Positions 6,450-9,909 of a stretch of DNA of 9,909 bases are shown one piece after another. Each line of letters starts with the position of its first letter. Position 1 is the stretch's first letter. Both the position numbers and the translations under genes were made by a program. Location of the stretch: assembly GCA_018970625.1 (NCBI GenBank), contig JAGWVZ010000094.1, positions 1 to 9,909 of the forward strand, written 5' to 3'. This DNA is from Myxococcales bacterium (GTDB lineage: Bacteria > Myxococcota > Bradymonadia > REDH01). The notes under the pieces are model-generated. The model made no database searches and was not told the origin of the DNA. It saw only the letters and a list, made by a program, of their open reading frames with translations.

Positions 6450-8551
6450 CGCGCCAGCACCCAGACCAGAAATAGCAGAGCGACAAAGAGCACCGTGATG
6501 CCGACCACAAGGGCAACAACGGTGTCGCGGCTCATGGCCGGCAACCCCATGGAACGCAGCCGATCGAGGAACCCCGATGGCTGAGCCACTCCGGGGCGCG
6601 CGACCGGCGCAGCTGCGGTCTGTCGGGGAGCTGGAGCATCCGACGCCGCTGACGGCGGTCCGGCTGCGACTGATGCACGCCCGACCCCGGGGCCTTCAGA
6701 CGCCGCAGATGGGCCTCCCTGATTGGAGCCACTCTCCGAAGCGTTGACGGGGGGTGTCGTGCGAGCTGCGGGAGCATCTTCACCAGTCGAATGAACCGGA
6801 GACGGCTGAGGAAGCGCGGTGGACTGCTGCATGACGGACATGGCATCCTGCCACGAAAGCTGTTCCGTCCGTTTTGCCACATTCGGGCGTGCAGCAGGCC
6901 AGGTCGCGGCGGGCGCGGGACTCTGGGTGGCTGCAAACTCATCCACGAGGTCCGCCGAAGCGGTTGGTCGGGTCATGGGCGCTGTCGGCAGCGACGCCAG
7001 AGGTGATGCCGATCGAGTGGCATCCTGCACCGTGGAAACGGCATCGTCCGTGGTGGTGACTGCGCGATCGTCGTCCGACAGTCGCCAATCCACACCGCGA
7101 ACCGTGCCTTGCGGCGACTCGGCCGGCGCTGTAGCCGGAACGACCGGACGATCCACGAGGGTATCGTCCAGACGGAGCGCTTTGCTGAACATATCGCCTG
7201 GCGCATCTACGATGCGAGTCACCTGTTCATGCTCGCCCATGGGCCTCGCCGCCCTCTCGTCGGCGTGGCTCCCCATATCGCCTTCTTCCAGAAGCGGATC
7301 GGACGAAGTCACCGGCAAATGGTAGGCACCCGATGCGGGGGCACCTACCACAGGGCGGATGCGAGGTTCCTGAGCGCCCTGCTCATCGGCATGCGACCTG
7401 GCGGCACCTTGCGAGAGTAACGCAGCCGCTGGGGCACCCGTGGAAGCCCCGGGCCTGCGTTTGACTCGGCGCATAACGCCGGCCGAATCCGTGGGTAACT
7501 CCACCGCAGCCTGAGGTTCTGCGACGAGTGGCATGTGAGGTCGAGTGGCCACAGGCGTCTGCCGGCCTCCCTCGGGTGGGGGGGTTGCTACTGCCCGAGG
7601 TCCAGCATCGGCATTCCATCGGTCCTGATTGGCGTTGACGGGTGACGGATTGGGCCAGCCAGCGCGTGGCTCCGAAGTCGATCGGAACGACGGGGAGTCC
7701 GTTCCCCGAGAGAAGGGTGCTTCATGTCGGCCCATCGTGTCGTCCAGCGCGGGCACGCGCGGGCCGTTGCGTCCCACTGTGTCGTCCAGCGAGGGCACGC
7801 GCGGCTCGTGACGGCCTACTGTGTCGTCCAGCGAGGGCATGCGCGGGTCGTGACGGCCCACTGTGTCGTCCAGCGAGGGCACGCGCAGGTCGTGACGGCC
7901 TACTGTGTCGTCCAGCGGGGGTACGCGCACGTCGTGACGGCCTACTGTGTCATCCAGAATGGGTTCAGGACGATCCCCCCCACCCGGCGGCCGCTGGGCT
8001 GCCGCCGATGGCGTTCGTGGCTGCATCGGCTCGTCTCGAAGCGCAGGCACGACACCCCTCACGGTGCTCGGCGCCACCACGGGATGGGTCTTGGAGACCT
8101 GAGAGTCCGTGCGGATCGAGAACGGATTTCGCACGGGAGATGGCGTTTCAGTACGCAGAAACGCCGACATGTCTTCCAGCCAGTCCGAAGAACCTTTCTG
8201 CGACGGCGCTGATTGGGGGTACGCATTCGCAGCAACGTCCCGTTCACGCGCAGCGGCAGGGTGCGGGTCAGTCCCCTCCTTCGGGGCATGCATGCCGGCC
8301 AACGTTTGTGGTGAACCCAGCCCGAAAGGGCGATTCCCACCTGCCAGCGTGCCACCTGCCACGCCAGTCCCGCGCTCGGGCAGTGCGGGTTCCTCGGGTC
8401 TGTAACGAGGTACGCCGGGCACCGCCAGACCACCAGGGTGGGCGTGAAGCGTTCCTTGTCGAGCACCGGCCACCTCAGGATGCGGCTCACCCTCCAGCGG
8501 CGCACCGGGCGCTCTGGCGGTCGGTTTTCTGCCTTGATCATCAGTCGACAT
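6446..8551 (-). CDS. Probable disordered, repeat-containing, tail-anchored membrane protein of unknown function
   Basis: I do not recognise this 701-residue protein. It is rich in Pro, Ala, Arg, Ser, Asp and Thr, with no folded domain or signal peptide visible. Six tandem 14-residue units of consensus LDDTVGRHxxRVPS occupy about 199-282, and a lone relative, LDDTLVDRPVVP, is at 461-472. SHADE occurs at 386-390 and 428-432, and TVRGV at 163-167 and 483-487. Two similar short motifs, DWLEDMSAFL (about 123-132) and SWQDAMSVMQ (about 566-575), stand out as tryptophan islands. The C-terminus is a single hydrophobic helix at about 677-699, preceded by basic residues and ending LAR, so most of the chain should be cytoplasmic. 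The ATG at 8551 is preferred because the longer GTG start at 8617 has no ribosome site and abuts a strong hairpin. Third-position GC in the repeats fits coding on this strand. Confidence 0.75.
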   Translation of the reverse strand: MSTDDQGRKPTARAPGAPLEGEPHPEVAGARQGTLHAHPGGLAVPGVPRYRPEEPALPERGTGVAGGTLAGGNRPFGLGSPQTLAGMHAPKEGTDPHPAAARERDVAANAYPQSAPSQKGSSDWLEDMSAFLRTETPSPVRNPFSIRTDSQVSKTHPVVAPSTVRGVVPALRDEPMQPRTPSAAAQRPPGGGDRPEPILDDTVGRHDVRVPPLDDTVGRHDLRVPSLDDTVGRHDPRMPSLDDTVGRHEPRVPSLDDTVGRNGPRVPALDDTMGRHEAPFSRGTDSPSFRSTSEPRAGWPNPSPVNANQDRWNADAGPRAVATPPPEGGRQTPVATRPHMPLVAEPQAAVELPTDSAGVMRRVKRRPGASTGAPAAALLSQGAARSHADEQGAQEPRIRPVVGAPASGAYHLPVTSSDPLLEEGDMGSHADERAARPMGEHEQVTRIVDAPGDMFSKALRLDDTLVDRPVVPATAPAESPQGTVRGVDWRLSDDDRAVTTTDDAVSTVQDATRSASPLASLPTAPMTRPTASADLVDEFAATQSPAPAATWPAARPNVAKRTEQLSWQDAMSVMQQSTALPQPSPVHSTGEDAPAARTTPPVNASESGSNQGGPSAASEGPGVGRASVAAGPPSAASDAPAPRQTAAAPVARPGVAQPSGFLDRLRSMGLPAMSRDTVVALVVGITVLFVALLFLVWVLAR
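7706..7957 (-). repeat. Six tandem 42-base repeats encoding LDDTVGRHxxRVPS
   Basis: Six contiguous in-frame units of exactly 42 bases lie inside the disordered-protein gene. The first five keep LDDTVGR exactly; the sixth reads LDDTMGR and then diverges. Variation centres on residues 8-10 and 12-14 of the unit. The DNA copies are close to identical (the + strand shows a recurring GTGTCGTCCAGCG), which favours copy-number change by slippage or recombination. Confidence 0.9.
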
Positions 8552-8622
8552 GCGGGCAATCCGTCGTCGATGTTCTTGTCGTGGCCCAGAATGGGTCACA
8601 AGCGGGGTCAAAGTCACGAGAT

Positions 8623-8650
8623 GGAGCGGTTTGTCTCACAAACTCGCTCC
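8623..8650. promoter_or_regulatory. Strong near-perfect inverted repeat (hairpin or operator)
   Basis: GGAGCGGTTTGT (8623-8634) pairs with ACAAACTCGCTCC (8638-8650): twelve base pairs, one bulged T (8644) and a three-base loop CTC. The inner part, GTTTGT-CTC-ACAAAC (8629-8643), is perfectly symmetric. It lies in the leader or promoter zone of the minus-strand gene and about 105 bases before the + strand gene. It could be an operator or an RNA hairpin. Confidence 0.5.
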
Positions 8651-8743
8651 GGCGTAAAGCAAGGCCAACACGACGTTTCATCTGCAAGTGTTGCGAGGAA
8701 CGAGGCAGACGGGTAACAGAGCGGCGTCGTGAGAAATCGGATC

Positions 8744-8748
8744 GGTGA
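8744..8748 (+). promoter_or_regulatory. Ribosome binding site of the Crp-fold gene
   Basis: GGTGA six bases before the ATG at 8755 is the clearest ribosome site on the + strand of this window and fixes that start. Confidence 0.6.
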
Positions 8749-8754
8749 AGAAAC

Positions 8755-9909
8755 ATGCACACGCAGCTGTACGCCGCGATCGAAGAGAGCATCGCTCAGG
8801 GTACACTCGAACGCACCCTGCGCCTTCTGGTTCAGCACATCCCGCGATATCCTTTCGACGGCCAGCTGCGGCGCCTCGTCATCCACCTGATGGCTGCCGA
8901 GGGGCTGATTCAGGAGACCCTCTCCATTTTTCCGTGTGTTGTCTCTATCGACCGGGTCCGGGGTCGCATCCCCGGCCTTCTCGCCACCGCTCGTCTGGCC
9001 GAAGGGATGGGGTTGCCCGCTGATGACGCATGGCGCGCCATCACCGCACTGGTCGCGCGACGCGCTCACGGAACGCAGGTGACGGCTGAACCGGAAGTAC
9101 AGTCGTTAGAACCCGCTTCCGAACCATCCAACGTCGAACGACGGGCGCTCCTCGCACGGGCCGCCGAGGTCGCTTCAGCGCCCGTAGATGAACTCCCCGA
9201 GCAGCCGGTCGCTCGCGTGCCCCTGTTGACGCACCTGAGCGACCCGCAAGCGATGGAATTACTCCATGCGTCGCGCCTGACGATTGCCCCCGCAAACTCC
9301 CCCGCCCTGTCTGCCGAGAAGAGCGCAGCCTGGCTCATCATGGGAGCGTTCGCCGATAGCGGTGAACCGGCACACTGGTTACCAGAGGGCACACTGCTCA
9401 CGCGGCACACGCCTCCACCATCCACAGCGGCCTGGATGCTGGCCATCGAAGAAGCGGATTGGGAACGGCTGGGCGCGCAACCTGAGATCAGGACCGCCCT
9501 GCAAAATGGCGTACTGAGTGCGCAGGCCGCTGCCATTATCGGGCGCAGCGCCTTGACTCAGGCCGCCGGTCCAGCGGCGCTGGGGCAGTTCCTCGCCAAT
9601 GCGCTGGCGTTCGCCGCGCCCGCTGGCGTGATTCGACCTGCCGGAGAGCACAGCGGTGGTGTCGGTATGGTCGTGGCCGGCTCGCTGAACATGGTGTTAC
9701 GGAACGAAAACGACACCATACACGTCCTGGCCTTGCAGCCCGGCGACACCTTTGGTGCCGAATCAGGCCCGGACGCGGAAGTTGCGCTCCTGAAGCTCGT
9801 CGGCACCGAGCCGGTGCGCTGGATATGGCTTCCCGAAGACCATGCCGGCCCCTGGTTGTCACAACATCCCGCCGCCCTTCATTTGCTGACTGCGCAGGCG
9901 GCTGAACGC
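8755..9909 (+). CDS. Protein with degenerate cyclic-nucleotide-binding-like domain(s), 3' end missing
   Basis: The frame is open from ATG 8755 to the window edge (385 residues, no stop), so the C-terminus is unseen. Residues 1-105 look like a compact all-helical domain (LYAAIEESIAQGTLERTLRL onward). An acidic, proline-containing linker follows at about 106-155. Residues 155-245 may be a first, very degenerate Crp-like domain (HWLPEGTLLTRH at 207-218). Residues 268-385 look like a clearer one: IRPAGE (293-298), GVGMVVAGSLNMVL (302-315), and LQPGDTFGAE (327-336), then a helix ending in TAQAAER. These match the beta-roll of cyclic-nucleotide-binding domains. The phosphate-binding cassette (330-345) lacks the usual GE...R-(S/T)-A pattern, so cAMP or cGMP binding is doubtful. 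No DNA-binding domain is visible in this part. The gene is divergent from the tail-anchored protein gene. Confidence 0.75.
   Translation, partial: MHTQLYAAIEESIAQGTLERTLRLLVQHIPRYPFDGQLRRLVIHLMAAEGLIQETLSIFPCVVSIDRVRGRIPGLLATARLAEGMGLPADDAWRAITALVARRAHGTQVTAEPEVQSLEPASEPSNVERRALLARAAEVASAPVDELPEQPVARVPLLTHLSDPQAMELLHASRLTIAPANSPALSAEKSAAWLIMGAFADSGEPAHWLPEGTLLTRHTPPPSTAAWMLAIEEADWERLGAQPEIRTALQNGVLSAQAAAIIGRSALTQAAGPAALGQFLANALAFAAPAGVIRPAGEHSGGVGMVVAGSLNMVLRNENDTIHVLALQPGDTFGAESGPDAEVALLKLVGTEPVRWIWLPEDHAGPWLSQHPAALHLLTAQAAER

Larger units (their letters stand above)
8552..8754. other. Divergent control region between the tail-anchored and Crp-fold genes
   Basis: Both genes are read away from this stretch, so both promoters should lie in it or just inside the genes. 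I see no convincing -35/-10 pair or sigma-54 site. The main structure is the hairpin at 8623-8650. If the GTG at 8617 is the true start of the minus-strand gene, the gap shrinks to 137 bases. Confidence 0.45.

Noticed and set aside
7706..7957. CRISPR-like repeat array
   Set aside because: The 42-base units are contiguous without spacers and stay in frame inside a coding gene.
8552..8617. GTG start at 8617 for the minus-strand gene
   Set aside because: No ribosome site; it sits directly against the 8623-8650 hairpin. The ATG at 8551 is preferred, though the longer form is not excluded.
7642..8748. Long + strand frame opposite the repeat protein
   Set aside because: It mirrors the minus-strand gene in another frame, gives an implausible Arg/Cys-rich product, and has no ribosome site. 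The minus frame has a clean C-terminal membrane helix and GC-rich third positions.

Overview
The window is GC-rich, densely coding bacterial chromosome. The mix of a Cys-rich repeat protein, an RpoD with a long non-conserved insert, a consensus sigma-54 promoter, a low-complexity repeat protein and a degenerate Crp-fold protein suggests a former deltaproteobacterium (Myxococcota or Bradymonadota type). This placement is inference from gene style only. No mobile element, tRNA, rRNA or CRISPR array was seen.

Layout: (1) 1-360, + strand, the 3' end of a secreted-type Cys-rich repeat protein. (2) 481-2031, - strand, the primary sigma factor gene rpoD, convergent with the first gene. (3) 2032-2656, a 625-base non-coding divergent region with an exact sigma-54 consensus promoter facing rpoD and two perfect palindromes. 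(4) 2657-6354, + strand, a tight cluster ruvC-ruvA-ruvB-folE-like-flavoprotein. Three of its four junctions are ATGA overlaps, so it is probably one operon. (5) 6446-8551, - strand, a long, probably disordered, tail-anchored protein with six tandem 14-residue repeats, convergent with the operon across a hairpin. (6) 8552-8754, a divergent control region with a very strong hairpin. (7) 8755-9909 (runs off the end), + strand, a protein with a helical N-terminus and one or two degenerate cyclic-nucleotide-binding-like domains.

RuvA, RuvB and RuvC form the Holliday-junction branch migration and resolution machine, and all key residues are intact. The two genes coupled behind them are odd. The FolE-family protein keeps its zinc ligands but has replaced several residues that bind or act on GTP. 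The thioredoxin-reductase-like flavoprotein has SVTR where the redox CxxC should be. The pair may be a repurposed cofactor or redox module. The other leads are the sigma-54 promoter on rpoD, the LDDTVGR repeat protein, and the hairpin at 8623-8650.
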